DNA from: Synaphobranchus kaupii
Taxonomy: Eukaryota; Chordata; Actinopteri; Anguilliformes; Synaphobranchidae
Reading direction: 5' to 3'
Length of the DNA stretch: 64,000 bases
Assembly: GCA_029718625.1 (NCBI GenBank)
Contig: JAINUF010000027.1
Coordinates: 976,676 to 1,040,675, forward strand
Shown here: in pieces, positions 13,316-27,717 of the stretch
Position numbering within the stretch: position 1 is the first letter of the stretch
Layout of the letters: the number at the start of each line of letters is the position of its first letter
The notes under the pieces: model-generated
The model's input: only the letters and a program-made list of their open reading frames with translations
Database searches by the model: none
Told to the model about the DNA's origin: nothing
Program-made: the position numbers and the translations under genes

Positions 13316-16300
13316 CTATTATGGTGAATTGTATTATCATGCTGAGTTTGATTTTATAAGGATTTGTATTAAACAATATATGAATTTTCGAATGAAATCT
13401 AGTCTGTAATAACTTCACATGTCAAATCACTGTGAAACAGCTCGGGCTCTATCTTGACAATCTTAGCACTTGGTCTAAACACATGGCGCAACTGCATTTA
13501 GGGTGTGACCAAGTCCACTTTTGCTAGTTAGACAGTGTGTTTTTTGAGCGCGAAGCACAGCGCAACATGCAAATGGGCTGAACTTAGTCTCTTCATTAAT
13601 TATAGGTGTGTCTTGCAAGGAATATACTATATGGATCATTTATTTTCAGTGGTTTTGTCATTGCAACCTGGCAACCCTGAGTGCATGTGGGGAATCTGTC
13701 AAAAACATGATCTACCATGATATTCCATTCCATGGTCAACACTGCCATCTAGTGGCAGGAAATGTTAATTCTTTCGTTTAAATACTGTTCATTTTCAACG
13801 TCTTCTGCTTTGGAATGTGTAATACATATACACCAATTACAATTACATGAGAAAGGAATCAATTAGTAAATTTCTATCTGTACATTTTTTGCCTTAGGCA
13901 AAATTACTATTATGGTGAATTGTATTATCATGCTGAGTTTGATTTTATAAGGATTTGTATTAAACAATATATGAATTTTCGAATGAAATCTAGTCTGTAA
14001 TAACTTCACATGTCAAATCACTGTGAAACAGCTCGGGCTCTATCTTGACAATCTTAGCACTTGGTCTAAAGACATGGCGCAACTGCATTTAGGGTGTGAC
14101 CAAGTCCACTTTTGCTAGTTAGACAGTGTGTTTTTTGAGCGCGAAGCACAGCGCAACATGCAAATGGGCTGAACTTAGTCTCTTCATTAATTATAGGTGT
14201 GTCTTGCAAGGAATATACTATATGGATCATTTATTTTCAGTGGTTTTGTCATTGCAACCTGGCAACCCTGAGTGCATGTGGGGAATCTGTCAAAAACATG
14301 ATCTACCATGATATTCCATTCCATGGTCAACACTGCCATCTAGTGGCAGGAAATGTTAATTCTTTCGTTTAAATACTGTTCATTTTCAACGTCTTCTGCT
14401 TTGAAATGTGTAATACATATACACCAATTACAATTACATGAGAAAGGAATCAATTAGTAAATTTCTATCTGTACATTTTTTGCCTTTGGCAAAATTACTA
14501 TTATGGTGAATTGTATTATCATGCTGAGTTTGATTTTATAAGGATTTGTATTAAACAATATATGAATTTTCGAATGAAATCTAGTCTGTAATAACTTCAC
14601 ATGTCAAATCACTGTGAAACAGCTCGGGCTCTATCTTGACAATCTTAGCACTTGGTCTAAACACATGGCGCAACTGCATTTAGGGTGTGACCAAGTCCAC
14701 TTTTGCTAGTTAGACAGTGTGTTTTTTGAGCGCGAAGCACAGCGCAACATGCAAATGGGCTGAACTTAGTCTCTTCATTAATTATAGGTGTGTCTTGCAA
14801 GGAATATACTATATGGATCATTTATTTTCAGTGGTTTTGTCATTGCAACCTGGCAACCCTGAGTGCATGTGGGGAATCTGTCAAAAACATGATCTACCAT
14901 GATATTCCATTCCATGGTCAACACTGCCATCTAGTGGCAGGAAATGTTAATTCTTTCGTTTAAATACTGTTCATTTTCAACGTCTTCTGCTTTGGAATGT
15001 GTAATACATATACACCAATTACAATTACATGAGAAAGGAATCAATTAGTAAATTTCTATCTGTACATTTTTTGCCTTTGGCAAAATTACTATTATGGTGA
15101 ATTGTATTATCATGCTGAGTTTGATTTTATAAGGATTTGTATTAAACAATATATGAATTTTCGAATGAAATCTAGTCTGTAATAACTTCACATGTCAAAT
15201 CACTGTGAAACAGCTCGGGCTCTATCTTGACAATCTTAGCACTTGGTCTAAACACATGGCGCAACTGCATTTAGGGTGTGACCAAGTCCACTTTTGCTAG
15301 TTAGACAGTGTGTTTTTTGAGCGCGAAGCACAGCGCAACATGCAAATGGGCTGAACTTAGTCTCTTCATTAATTATAGGTGTGTCTTGCAAGGAATATAC
15401 TATATGGATCATTTATTTTCAGTGGTTTTGTCATTGCAACCTGGCAACCCTGAGTGCATGTGGGGAATCTGTCAAAAACATGATCTACCATGATATTCCA
15501 TTCCATGGTCAACACTGCCATCTAGTGGCAGGAAATGTTAATTCTTTCGTTTAAATACTGTTCATTTTCAACGTCTTCTGCTTTGGAATGTGTAATACAT
15601 ATACACCAATTACAATTACATGAGAAAGGAATCAATTAGTAAATTTCTATCTGTACATTTTTTGCCTTAGGCAAAATTACTATTATGGTGAATTGTATTA
15701 TCATGCTGAGTTTGATTTTATAAGGATTTGTATTAAACAATATATGAATTTTCGAATTAAATCTAGTCTGTAATAACTTCACATGTCAAATCACTGTGAA
15801 ACAGCTCGGGCTCTATCTTGACAATCTTAGCACTTGGTCTAAACACATGGCGCAACTGCATTTAGGGTGTGACCAAGTCCACTTTTGCTAGTTAGACAGT
15901 GTGTTTTTTGAGCACGAAGCACAGCGCAACATGCAAATGGGCTGAACTTAGTCTCTTCATTAATTATAGGTGTGTCTTGCAAGGAATATACTATATGGAT
16001 CATTTATTTTCAGTGGTTTTGTCATTGCAACCTGGCAACCCTGAGTGCATGTGGGGAATCTGTCAAAAACATGATCTACCATGATATTCCATTCCATGGT
16101 CAACACTGCCATCTAGTGGCAGGAAATGTTAATTCTTTCGTTTAAATACTGTTCATTTTCAACGTCTTCTGCTTTGGAATGTGTAATACATATACACCAA
16201 TTACAATTACATGAGAAAGGAATCAATTAGTAAATTTCTATCTGTACATTTTTTGCCTTAGGCAAAATTACTATTATGGTGAATTGTATTATCATGCTGA

Positions 16301-16833
16301 GTTTGATTTTATAAGGATTTGTATTAAACAATATATGAATTTTCGAATGAAATCTAGTCTGTAATAACTTCACATGTCAAATCACTGTGAAACAGCTCGG
16401 GCTCTATCTTGACAATCTTAGCACTTGGTCTAAACACATGGCGCAACTGCATTTAGGGTGTGACCAAGTCCACTTTTGCTAGTTAGACAGTGTGTTTTTT
16501 GAGCGCGAAGCACAGCGCAACATGCAAATGGGCTGAACTTAGTCTCTTCATTAATTATAGGTGTGTCTTGCAAGGAATATACTATATGGATCATTTATTT
16601 TCAGTGGTTTTGTCATTGCAACCTGGCAACCCTGAGTGCATGTGGGGAATCTGTCAAAAACATGATCTACCATGATATTCCATTCCATGGTCAACACTGC
16701 CATCTAGTGGCAGGAAATGTTAATTCTTTCGTTTAAATACTGTTCATTTTCAACGTCTTCTGCTTTGGAATGTGTAATACATATACACCAATTACAATTA
16801 CATGAGAAAGGAATCAATTAGTAAATTTCTATC
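13316..16833. repeat. Higher-order block, copy 1 of a 15-monomer-offset duplication
   Basis: Monomers starting at 13535, 14126, 14717, 15308 and 15899 show the same order of subtype markers as those starting at 22399, 22990, 23581, 24172 and 24763. A rare shared marker is taaagacatgg (near 14070 and 22931), found only in this pair. Boundaries are approximate, set by the flanking variants that differ. Confidence 0.75.
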
Positions 16834-19800
16834 TTTACATTTTTTGCCTTTGGCAAAATTACTATTATGGTGAATTGTATTATCATGCTGAGTTTGATTT
16901 TATAAGGATTTGTATTAAACAATATATGAATTTTCGAATGAAATCTAGTCTGTAATAACTTCACATGTCAAATCACTGTGAAACAGCTCGGGCTCTATCT
17001 TGACAATCTTAGCACTTGGTCTAAACACATGGCGCAACTGCATTTAGGGTGTGACCAAGTCCACTTTTGCTAGTTAGACAGTGTGTTTTTTGAGCGCGAA
17101 GCACAGCGCAACATGCAAATGGGCTGAACTTAGTCTCTTCATTAATTATAGGTGTGTCTTGCAAGGAATATACTATATGGATCATTTATTTTCAGTGGTT
17201 TTGTCATTGCAACCTGGCAACCCTGAGTGCATGTGGGGAATCTGTCAAAAACATGATCTACCATGATATTCCATTCCATGGTCAACACTGCCATCTAGTG
17301 GCAGGAAATGTTAATTCTTTCGTTTAAATACTGTTCATTTTCAACGTCTTCTGCTTTGGAATGTGTAATACATATACACCAATTACAATTACATGAGAAA
17401 GGAATCAATTAGTAAATTTCTATCTGTACATTTTTTGCCTTAGGCAAAATTACTATTATGGTGAATTGTATTATCATGCTGAGTTTGATTTTATAAGGAT
17501 TTGTATTAAACAATATATGAATTTTCGAATTAAATCTAGTCTGTAATAACTTCACATGTCAAATCACTGTGAAACAGCTCGGGCTCTATCTTGACAATCT
17601 TAGCACTTGGTCTAAACACATGGCGCAACTGCATTTAGGGTGTGACCAAGTCCACTTTTGCTAGTTAGACAGTGTGTTTTTTGAGCACGAAGCACAGCGC
17701 AACATGCAAATGGGCTGAACTTAGTCTCTTCATTAATTATAGGTGTGTCTTGCAAGGAATATACTATATGGATCATTTATTTTCAGTGGTTTTGTCATTG
17801 CAACCTGGCAACCCTGAGTGCATGTGGGGAATCTGTCAAAAACATGATCTACCATGATATTCCATTCCATGGTCAACACTGCCATCTAGTGGCAGGAAAT
17901 GTTAATTCTTTCGTTTAAATACTGTTCATTTTCAACGTCTTCTGCTTTGGAATGTGTAATACATATACACCAATTACAATTACATGAGAAAGGAATCAAT
18001 TAGTAAATTTCTATCTGTACATTTTTTGCCTTAGGCAAAATTACTATTATGGTGAATTGTATTATCATGCTGAGTTTGATTTTATAAGGATTTGTATTAA
18101 ACAATATATGAATTTTCGAATGAAATCTAGTCTGTAATAACTTCACATGTCAAATCACTGTGAAACAGCTCGGGCTCTATCTTGACAATCTTAGCACTTG
18201 GTCTAAACACATGGCGCAACTGCATTTAGGGTGTGACCAAGTCCACTTTTGCTAGTTAGACAGTGTGTTTTTTGAGCGCGAAGCACAGCGCAACATGCAA
18301 ATGGGCTGAACTTAGTCTCTTCATTAATTATAGGTGTGTCTTGCAAGGAATATACTATATGGATCATTTATTTTCAGTGGTTTTGTCATTGCAACCTGGC
18401 AACCCTGAGTGCATGTGGGGAATCTGTCAAAAACATGATCTACCATGATATTCCATTCCATGGTCAACACTGCCATCTAGTGGCAGGAAATGTTAATTCT
18501 TTCGTTTAAATACTGTTCATTTTCAACGTCTTCTGCTTTGGAATGTGTAATACATATACACCAATTACAATTACATGAGAAAGGAATCAATTAGTAAATT
18601 TCTATCTGTACATTTTTTGCCTTAGGCAAAATTACTATTATGGTGAATTGTATTATCATGCTGAGTTTGATTTTATAAGGATTTGTATTAAACAATATAT
18701 GAATTTTCGAATTAAATCTAGTCTGTAATAACTTCACATGTCAAATCACTGTGAAACAGCTCGGGCTCTATCTTGACAATCTTAGCACTTGGTCTAAACA
18801 CATGGCGCAACTGCATTTAGGGTGTGACCAAGTCCACTTTTGCTAGTTAGACAGTGTGTTTTTTGAGCACGAAGCACAGCGCAACATGCAAATGGGCTGA
18901 ACTTAGTCTCTTCATTAATTATAGGTGTGTCTTGCAAGGAATATACTATATGGATCATTTATTTTCAGTGGTTTTGTCATTGCAACCTGGCAACCCTGAG
19001 TGCATGTGGGGAATCTGTCAAAAACATGATCTACCATGATATTCCATTCCATGGTCAACACTGCCATCTAGTGGCAGGAAATGTTAATTCTTTCGTTTAA
19101 ATACTGTTCATTTTCAACGTCTTCTGCTTTGGAATGTGTAATACATATACACCAATTACAATTACATGAGAAAGGAATCAATTAGTAAATTTCTATCTGT
19201 ACATTTTTTGCCTTAGGCAAAATTACTATTATGGTGAATTGTATTATCATGCTGAGTTTGATTTTATAAGGATTTGTATTAAACAATATATGAATTTTCG
19301 AATGAAATCTAGTCTGTAATAACTTCACATGTCAAATCACTGTGAAACAGCTCGGGCTCTATCTTGACAATCTTAGCACTTGGTCTAAACACATGGCGCA
19401 ACTGCATTTAGGGTGTGACCAAGTCCACTTTTGCTAGTTAGACAGTGTGTTTTTTGAGCGCGAAGCACAGCGCAACATGCAAATGGGCTGAACTTAGTCT
19501 CTTCATTAATTATAGGTGTGTCTTGCAAGGAATATACTATATGGATCATTTATTTTCAGTGGTTTTGTCATTGCAACCTGGCAACCCTGAGTGCATGTGG
19601 GGAATCTGTCAAAAACATGATCTACCATGATATTCCATTCCATGGTCAACACTGCCATCTAGTGGCAGGAAATGTTAATTCTTTCGTTTAAATACTGTTC
19701 ATTTTCAACGTCTTCTGCTTTGGAATGTGTAATACATATACACCAATTACAATTACATGAGAAAGGAATCAATTAGTAAATTTCTATCTGTACATTTTTT

Positions 19801-22451
19801 GCCTTAGGCAAAATTACTATTATGGTGAATTGTATTATCATGCTGAGTTTGATTTTATAAGGATTTGTATTAAACAATATATGAATTTTCGAATGAAATC
19901 TAGTCTGTAATAACTTCACATGTCAAATCACTGTGAAACAGCTCGGGCTCTATCTTGACAATCTTAGCACTTGGTCTAAACACATGGCGCAACTGCATTT
20001 AGGGTGTGACCAAGTCCACTTTTGCTAGTTAGACAGTGTGTTTTTTGAGCGCGAAGCACAGCGCAACATGCAAATGGGCTGAACTTAGTCTCTTCATTAA
20101 TTATAGGTGTGTCTTGCAAGGAATATACTATATGGATCATTTATTTTCAGTGGTTTTGTCATTGCAACCTGGCAACCCTGAGTGCATGTGGGGAATCTGT
20201 CAAAAACATGATCTACCATGATATTCCATTCCATGGTCAACACTGCCATCTAGTGGCAGGAAATGTTAATTCTTTCGTTTAAATACTGTTCATTTTCAAC
20301 GTCTTCTGCTTTGGAATGTGTAATACATATACACCAATTACAATTACATGAGAAAGGAATCAATTAGTAAATTTCTATCTGTACATTTTTTGCCTTTGGC
20401 AAAATTACTATTATGGTGAATTGTATTATCATGCTGAGTTTGATTTTATAAGGATTTGTATTAAACAATATATGAATTTTCGAATGAAATCTAGTCTGTA
20501 ATAACTTCACATGTCAAATCACTGTGAAACAGCTCGGGCTCTATCTTGACAATCTTAGCACTTGGTCTAAACACATGGCGCAACTGCATTTAGGGTGTGA
20601 CCAAGTCCACTTTTGCTAGTTAGACAGTGTGTTTTTTGAGCGCGAAGCACAGCGCAACATGCAAATGGGCTGAACTTAGTCTCTTCATTAATTATAGGTG
20701 TGTCTTGCAAGGAATATACTATATGGATCATTTATTTTCAGTGGTTTTGTCATTGCAACCTGGCAACCCTGAGTGCATGTGGGGAATCTGTCAAAAACAT
20801 GATCTACCATGATATTCCATTCCATGGTCAACACTGCCATCTAGTGGCAGGAAATGTTAATTCTTTCGTTTAAATAGTGTTCATTTTCAACGTCTTCTGC
20901 TTTGGAATGTGTAATACATATACACCAATTACAATTACATGAGAAAGGAATCAATTAGTAAATTTCTATCTGTACATTTTTTGCCTTAGGCAAAATTACT
21001 ATTATGGTGAATTGTATTATCATGCTGAGTTTGATTTTATAAGGATTTGTATTAAACAATATATGAATTTTCGAATGAAATCTAGTCTGTAATAACTTCA
21101 CATGTCAAATCACTGTGAAACAGCTTGGGCTCTATCTTGACAATCTTAGCACTTGGTCTAAACACATGGCGCAACTGCATTTAGGGTGTGACCAAGTCCA
21201 CTTTTGCTAGTTAGACAGTGTGTTTTTTGAGCGCGAAGCACAGCGCAACATGCAAATGGGCTGAACTTAGTCTCTTCATTAATTATAGGTGTGTCTTGCA
21301 AGGAATATACTATATGGATCATTTATTTTCAGTGGTTTTGTCATTGCAACCTGGCAACCCTGAGTGCATGTGGGGAATCTGTCAAAAACATGATCTACCA
21401 TGATATTCCATTCCATGGTCAACACTGCCATCTAGTGGCAGGAAATGTTAATTCTTTCGTTTAAATACTGTTCATTTTCAACGTCTTCTGCTTTGAAATG
21501 TGTAATACATATACACCAATTACAATTACATGAGAAAGGAATCAATTAATAAATTTCTATCTGTACATTTTTTGCCTTTGGCAAAATTATTATTATGGTG
21601 AATTGTATTATCATGCTGAGTTTGATTTTATAAGGATTTGTATTAAACAATATATGAATTTTCGAATGAAATCTAGTCTGTAATAACTTCACATGTCAAA
21701 TCACTGTGAAACAGCTCGGGCTCTATCTTGACAATCTTAGCACTTGGTCTAAACACATGGCGCAACTGCATTTAGGGTGTGACCAAGTCCACTTTTGCTA
21801 GTTAGACAGTGTGTTTTTTGAGCGCGAAGCACAGCGCAACATGCAAATGGGCTGAACTTAGTCTCTTCATTAATTATAGGTGTGTCTTGCAAGGAATATA
21901 CTATATGGATCATTTATTTTCAGTGGTTTTGTCATTGCAACCTGGCAACCCTGAGTGCATGTGGGGAATCTGTCAAAACATGATCTACCATGATATTCCA
22001 TTCCATGGTCAACACTGCCATCTAGTGGCAGGAAATGTTAATTCTTTCGTTTAAATACTGTTCATTTTCAACGTCTTCTGCTTTGAAATGTGTAATACAT
22101 ATACACCAATTACAATTACATGAGAAAGGAATCAATTAATAAATTTCTATCTGTACATTTTTTGCCTTTGGCAAAATTATTATTATGGTGAATTGTATTA
22201 TCATGCTGAGTTTGATTTTATAAGGATTTGTATTAAACAATATATGAATTTTCGAATGAAATCTAGTCTGTAATAACTTCACATGTCAAATCACTGTGAA
22301 ACAGCTCGGGCTCTATCTTGACAATCTTAGCACTTGGTCTAAACACATGGCGCAACTGCATTTAGGGTGTGACCAAGTCCACTTTTGCTAGTTAGACAGT
22401 GTGTTTTTTGAGCGCGAAGCACAGCGCAACATGCAAATGGGCTGAACTTAG
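16262..22451. repeat. Higher-order block, copy 1 of a 12-monomer-offset duplication
   Basis: Ten consecutive monomers starting at 16490 carry the same series of markers as the ten starting at 23581. The series ends with a distinctive run: an aaatagtg/cttggg monomer (20627), then two ttaataaat/attatt monomers, the second with the 4-A deletion (21809). One private base, tctttac near 16836, differs from copy 2. Confidence 0.8.
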
Positions 22452-25400
22452 TCTCTTCATTAATTATAGGTGTGTCTTGCAAGGAATATACTATATGGAT
22501 CATTTATTTTCAGTGGTTTTGTCATTGCAACCTGGCAACCCTGAGTGCATGTGGGGAATCTGTCAAAAACATGATCTACCATGATATTCCATTCCATGGT
22601 CAACACTGCCATCTAGTGGCAGGAAATGTTAATTCTTTCGTTTAAATACTGTTCATTTTCAACGTCTTCTGCTTTGGAATGTGTAATACATATACACCAA
22701 TTACAATTACATGAGAAAGGAATCAATTAGTAAATTTCTATCTGTACATTTTTTGCCTTAGGCAAAATTACTATTATGGTGAATTGTATTATCATGCTGA
22801 GTTTGATTTTATAAGGATTTGTATTAAACAATATATGAATTTTCGAATGAAATCTAGTCTGTAATAACTTCACATGTCAAATCACTGTGAAACAGCTCGG
22901 GCTCTATCTTGACAATCTTAGCACTTGGTCTAAAGACATGGCGCAACTGCATTTAGGGTGTGACCAAGTCCACTTTTGCTAGTTAGACAGTGTGTTTTTT
23001 GAGCGCGAAGCACAGCGCAACATGCAAATGGGCTGAACTTAGTCTCTTCATTAATTATAGGTGTGTCTTGCAAGGAATATACTATATGGATCATTTATTT
23101 TCAGTGGTTTTGTCATTGCAACCTGGCAACCCTGAGTGCATGTGGGGAATCTGTCAAAAACATGATCTACCATGATATTCCATTCCATGGTCAACACTGC
23201 CATCTAGTGGCAGGAAATGTTAATTCTTTCGTTTAAATACTGTTCATTTTCAACGTCTTCTGCTTTGAAATGTGTAATACATATACACCAATTACAATTA
23301 CATGAGAAAGGAATCAATTAGTAAATTTCTATCTGTACATTTTTTGCCTTTGGCAAAATTACTATTATGGTGAATTGTATTATCATGCTGAGTTTGATTT
23401 TATAAGGATTTGTATTAAACAATATATGAATTTTCGAATGAAATCTAGTCTGTAATAACTTCACATGTCAAATCACTGTGAAACAGCTCGGGCTCTATCT
23501 TGACAATCTTAGCACTTGGTCTAAACACATGGCGCAACTGCATTTAGGGTGTGACCAAGTCCACTTTTGCTAGTTAGACAGTGTGTTTTTTGAGCGCGAA
23601 GCACAGCGCAACATGCAAATGGGCTGAACTTAGTCTCTTCATTAATTATAGGTGTGTCTTGCAAGGAATATACTATATGGATCATTTATTTTCAGTGGTT
23701 TTGTCATTGCAACCTGGCAACCCTGAGTGCATGTGGGGAATCTGTCAAAAACATGATCTACCATGATATTCCATTCCATGGTCAACACTGCCATCTAGTG
23801 GCAGGAAATGTTAATTCTTTCGTTTAAATACTGTTCATTTTCAACGTCTTCTGCTTTGGAATGTGTAATACATATACACCAATTACAATTACATGAGAAA
23901 GGAATCAATTAGTAAATTTCTATCTGTACATTTTTTGCCTTTGGCAAAATTACTATTATGGTGAATTGTATTATCATGCTGAGTTTGATTTTATAAGGAT
24001 TTGTATTAAACAATATATGAATTTTCGAATGAAATCTAGTCTGTAATAACTTCACATGTCAAATCACTGTGAAACAGCTCGGGCTCTATCTTGACAATCT
24101 TAGCACTTGGTCTAAACACATGGCGCAACTGCATTTAGGGTGTGACCAAGTCCACTTTTGCTAGTTAGACAGTGTGTTTTTTGAGCGCGAAGCACAGCGC
24201 AACATGCAAATGGGCTGAACTTAGTCTCTTCATTAATTATAGGTGTGTCTTGCAAGGAATATACTATATGGATCATTTATTTTCAGTGGTTTTGTCATTG
24301 CAACCTGGCAACCCTGAGTGCATGTGGGGAATCTGTCAAAAACATGATCTACCATGATATTCCATTCCATGGTCAACACTGCCATCTAGTGGCAGGAAAT
24401 GTTAATTCTTTCGTTTAAATACTGTTCATTTTCAACGTCTTCTGCTTTGGAATGTGTAATACATATACACCAATTACAATTACATGAGAAAGGAATCAAT
24501 TAGTAAATTTCTATCTGTACATTTTTTGCCTTAGGCAAAATTACTATTATGGTGAATTGTATTATCATGCTGAGTTTGATTTTATAAGGATTTGTATTAA
24601 ACAATATATGAATTTTCGAATTAAATCTAGTCTGTAATAACTTCACATGTCAAATCACTGTGAAACAGCTCGGGCTCTATCTTGACAATCTTAGCACTTG
24701 GTCTAAACACATGGCGCAACTGCATTTAGGGTGTGACCAAGTCCACTTTTGCTAGTTAGACAGTGTGTTTTTTGAGCACGAAGCACAGCGCAACATGCAA
24801 ATGGGCTGAACTTAGTCTCTTCATTAATTATAGGTGTGTCTTGCAAGGAATATACTATATGGATCATTTATTTTCAGTGGTTTTGTCATTGCAACCTGGC
24901 AACCCTGAGTGCATGTGGGGAATCTGTCAAAAACATGATCTACCATGATATTCCATTCCATGGTCAACACTGCCATCTAGTGGCAGGAAATGTTAATTCT
25001 TTCGTTTAAATACTGTTCATTTTCAACGTCTTCTGCTTTGGAATGTGTAATACATATACACCAATTACAATTACATGAGAAAGGAATCAATTAGTAAATT
25101 TCTATCTGTACATTTTTTTGCCTTAGGCAAAATTACTATTATGGTGAATTGTATTATCATGCTGAGTTTGATTTTATAAGGATTTGTATTAAACAATATA
25201 TGAATTTTCGAATGAAATCTAGTCTGTAATAACTTCACATGTCAAATCACTGTGAAACAGCTCGGGCTCTATCTTGACAATCTTAGCACTTGGTCTAAAC
25301 ACATGGCGCAACTGCATTTAGGGTGTGACCAAGTCCACTTTTGCTAGTTAGACAGTGTGTTTTTTGAGCGCGAAGCACAGCGCAACATGCAAATGGGCTG

Positions 25401-25698
25401 AACTTAGTCTCTTCATTAATTATAGGTGTGTCTTGCAAGGAATATACTATATGGATCATTTATTTTCAGTGGTTTTGTCATTGCAACCTGGCAACCCTGA
25501 GTGCATGTGGGGAATCTGTCAAAAACATGATCTACCATGATATTCCATTCCATGGTCAACACTGCCATCTAGTGGCAGGAAATGTTAATTCTTTCGTTTA
25601 AATACTGTTCATTTTCAACGTCTTCTGCTTTGGAATGTGTAATACATATACACCAATTACAATTACATGAGAAAGGAATCAATTAGTAAATTTCTATC
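22180..25698. repeat. Higher-order block, copy 2 of the 15-monomer-offset duplication
   Basis: Partner of the block at about 13.3-16.8 kb, sharing the rare taaagacatgg base near 22931. It overlaps the second copy of the 12-monomer-offset block, so the two duplications are nested. It contains one extra T near 25111 that is absent from copy 1. Confidence 0.75.
24763..25354. repeat. 592-bp monomer variant (T-run insertion before the stem)
   Basis: One extra T extends the T run just before the GCC arm of the inverted repeat, near 25111. The monomer also carries the gagcacg CpG-loss variant. Confidence 0.95.
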
Positions 25699-27127
25699 TG
25701 TACATTTTTTGCCTTAGGCAAAATTACTATTATGGTGAATTGTATTATCATGCTGAGTTTGATTTTATAAGGATTTGTATTAAACAATATATGAATTTTC
25801 GAATTAAATCTAGTCTGTAATAACTTCACATGTCAAATCACTGTGAAACAGCTCGGGCTCTATCTTGACAATCTTAGCACTTGGTCTAAACACATGGCGC
25901 AACTGCATTTAGGGTGTGACCAAGTCCACTTTTGCTAGTTAGACAGTGTGTTTTTTGAGCACGAAGCACAGCGCAACATGCAAATGGGCTGAACTTAGTC
26001 TCTTCATTAATTATAGGTGTGTCTTGCAAGGAATATACTATATGGATCATTTATTTTCAGTGGTTTTGTCATTGCAACCTGGCAACCCTGAGTGCATGTG
26101 GGGAATCTGTCAAAAACATGATCTACCATGATATTCCATTCCATGGTCAACACTGCCATCTAGTGGCAGGAAATGTTAATTCTTTCGTTTAAATACTGTT
26201 CATTTTCAACGTCTTCTGCTTTGGAATGTGTAATACATATACACCAATTACAATTACATGAGAAAGGAATCAATTAGTAAATTTCTATCTGTACATTTTT
26301 TGCCTTAGGCAAAATTACTATTATGGTGAATTGTATTATCATGCTGAGTTTGATTTTATAAGGATTTGTATTAAACAATATATGAATTTTCGAATGAAAT
26401 CTAGTCTGTAATAACTTCACATGTCAAATCACTGTGAAACAGCTCGGGCTCTATCTTGACAATCTTAGCACTTGGTCTAAACACATGGCGCAACTGCATT
26501 TAGGGTGTGACCAAGTCCACTTTTGCTAGTTAGACAGTGTGTTTTTTGAGCGCGAAGCACAGCGCAACATGCAAATGGGCTGAACTTAGTCTCTTCATTA
26601 ATTATAGGTGTGTCTTGCAAGGAATATACTATATGGATCATTTATTTTCAGTGGTTTTGTCATTGCAACCTGGCAACCCTGAGTGCATGTGGGGAATCTG
26701 TCAAAAACATGATCTACCATGATATTCCATTCCATGGTCAACACTGCCATCTAGTGGCAGGAAATGTTAATTCTTTCGTTTAAATACTGTTCATTTTCAA
26801 CGTCTTCTGCTTTGGAATGTGTAATACATATACACCAATTACAATTACATGAGAAAGGAATCAATTAGTAAATTTCTATCTGTACATTTTTTGCCTTAGG
26901 CAAAATTACTATTATGGTGAATTGTATTATCATGCTGAGTTTGATTTTATAAGGATTTGTATTAAACAATATATGAATTTTCGAATGAAATCTAGTCTGT
27001 AATAACTTCACATGTCAAATCACTGTGAAACAGCTCGGGCTCTATCTTGACAATCTTAGCACTTGGTCTAAACACATGGCGCAACTGCATTTAGGGTGTG
27101 ACCAAGTCCACTTTTGCTAGTTAGACA

Positions 27128-27717
27128 GTGTGTTTTTTGAGCGCGAAGCACAGCGCAACATGCAAATGGGCTGAACTTAGTCTCTTCATTAATTATAGGT
27201 GTGTCTTGCAAGGAATTACTATATGGATCATTTATTTTCAGTGGTTTTGTCATTGCAACCTGGCAACCCTGAGTGCATGTGGGGAATCTGTCAAAAACAT
27301 GATCTACCATGATATTCCATTCCATGGTCAACACTGCCATCTAGTGGCAGGAAATGTTAATTCTTTCGTTTAAATACTGTTCATTTTCAACGTCTTCTGC
27401 TTTGGAATGTGTAATACATATACACCAATTACAATTACATGAGAAAGGAATCAATTAGTAAATTTCTATCTGTACATTTTTTGCCTTTGGCAAAATTACT
27501 ATTATGGTGAATTGTATTATCATGCTGAGTTTGATTTTATAAGGATTTGTATTAAACAATATATGAATTTTCGAATGAAATCTAGTCTGTAATAACTTCA
27601 CATGTCAAATCACTGTGAAACAGCTCGGGCTCTATCTTGACAATCTTAGCACTTGGTCTAAACACATGGCGCAACTGCATTTAGGGTGTGACCAAGTCCA
27701 CTTTTGCTAGTTAGACA
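27128..27717. repeat. 590-bp monomer variant (A lost from ggaatatac)
   Basis: ggaatatactat has become ggaattactat near 27216, a change unique to this monomer. The shift opens longer spurious frames on both strands (27128-27373 plus, 27068-27340 minus). These have no other support and are not annotated as genes. Confidence 0.95.

Noticed and set aside
27068..27340. 90-codon minus-strand open frame
   Set aside because: It exists only because one A is missing in this monomer; the same strand is closed in neighbouring monomers. No homology is recognised.
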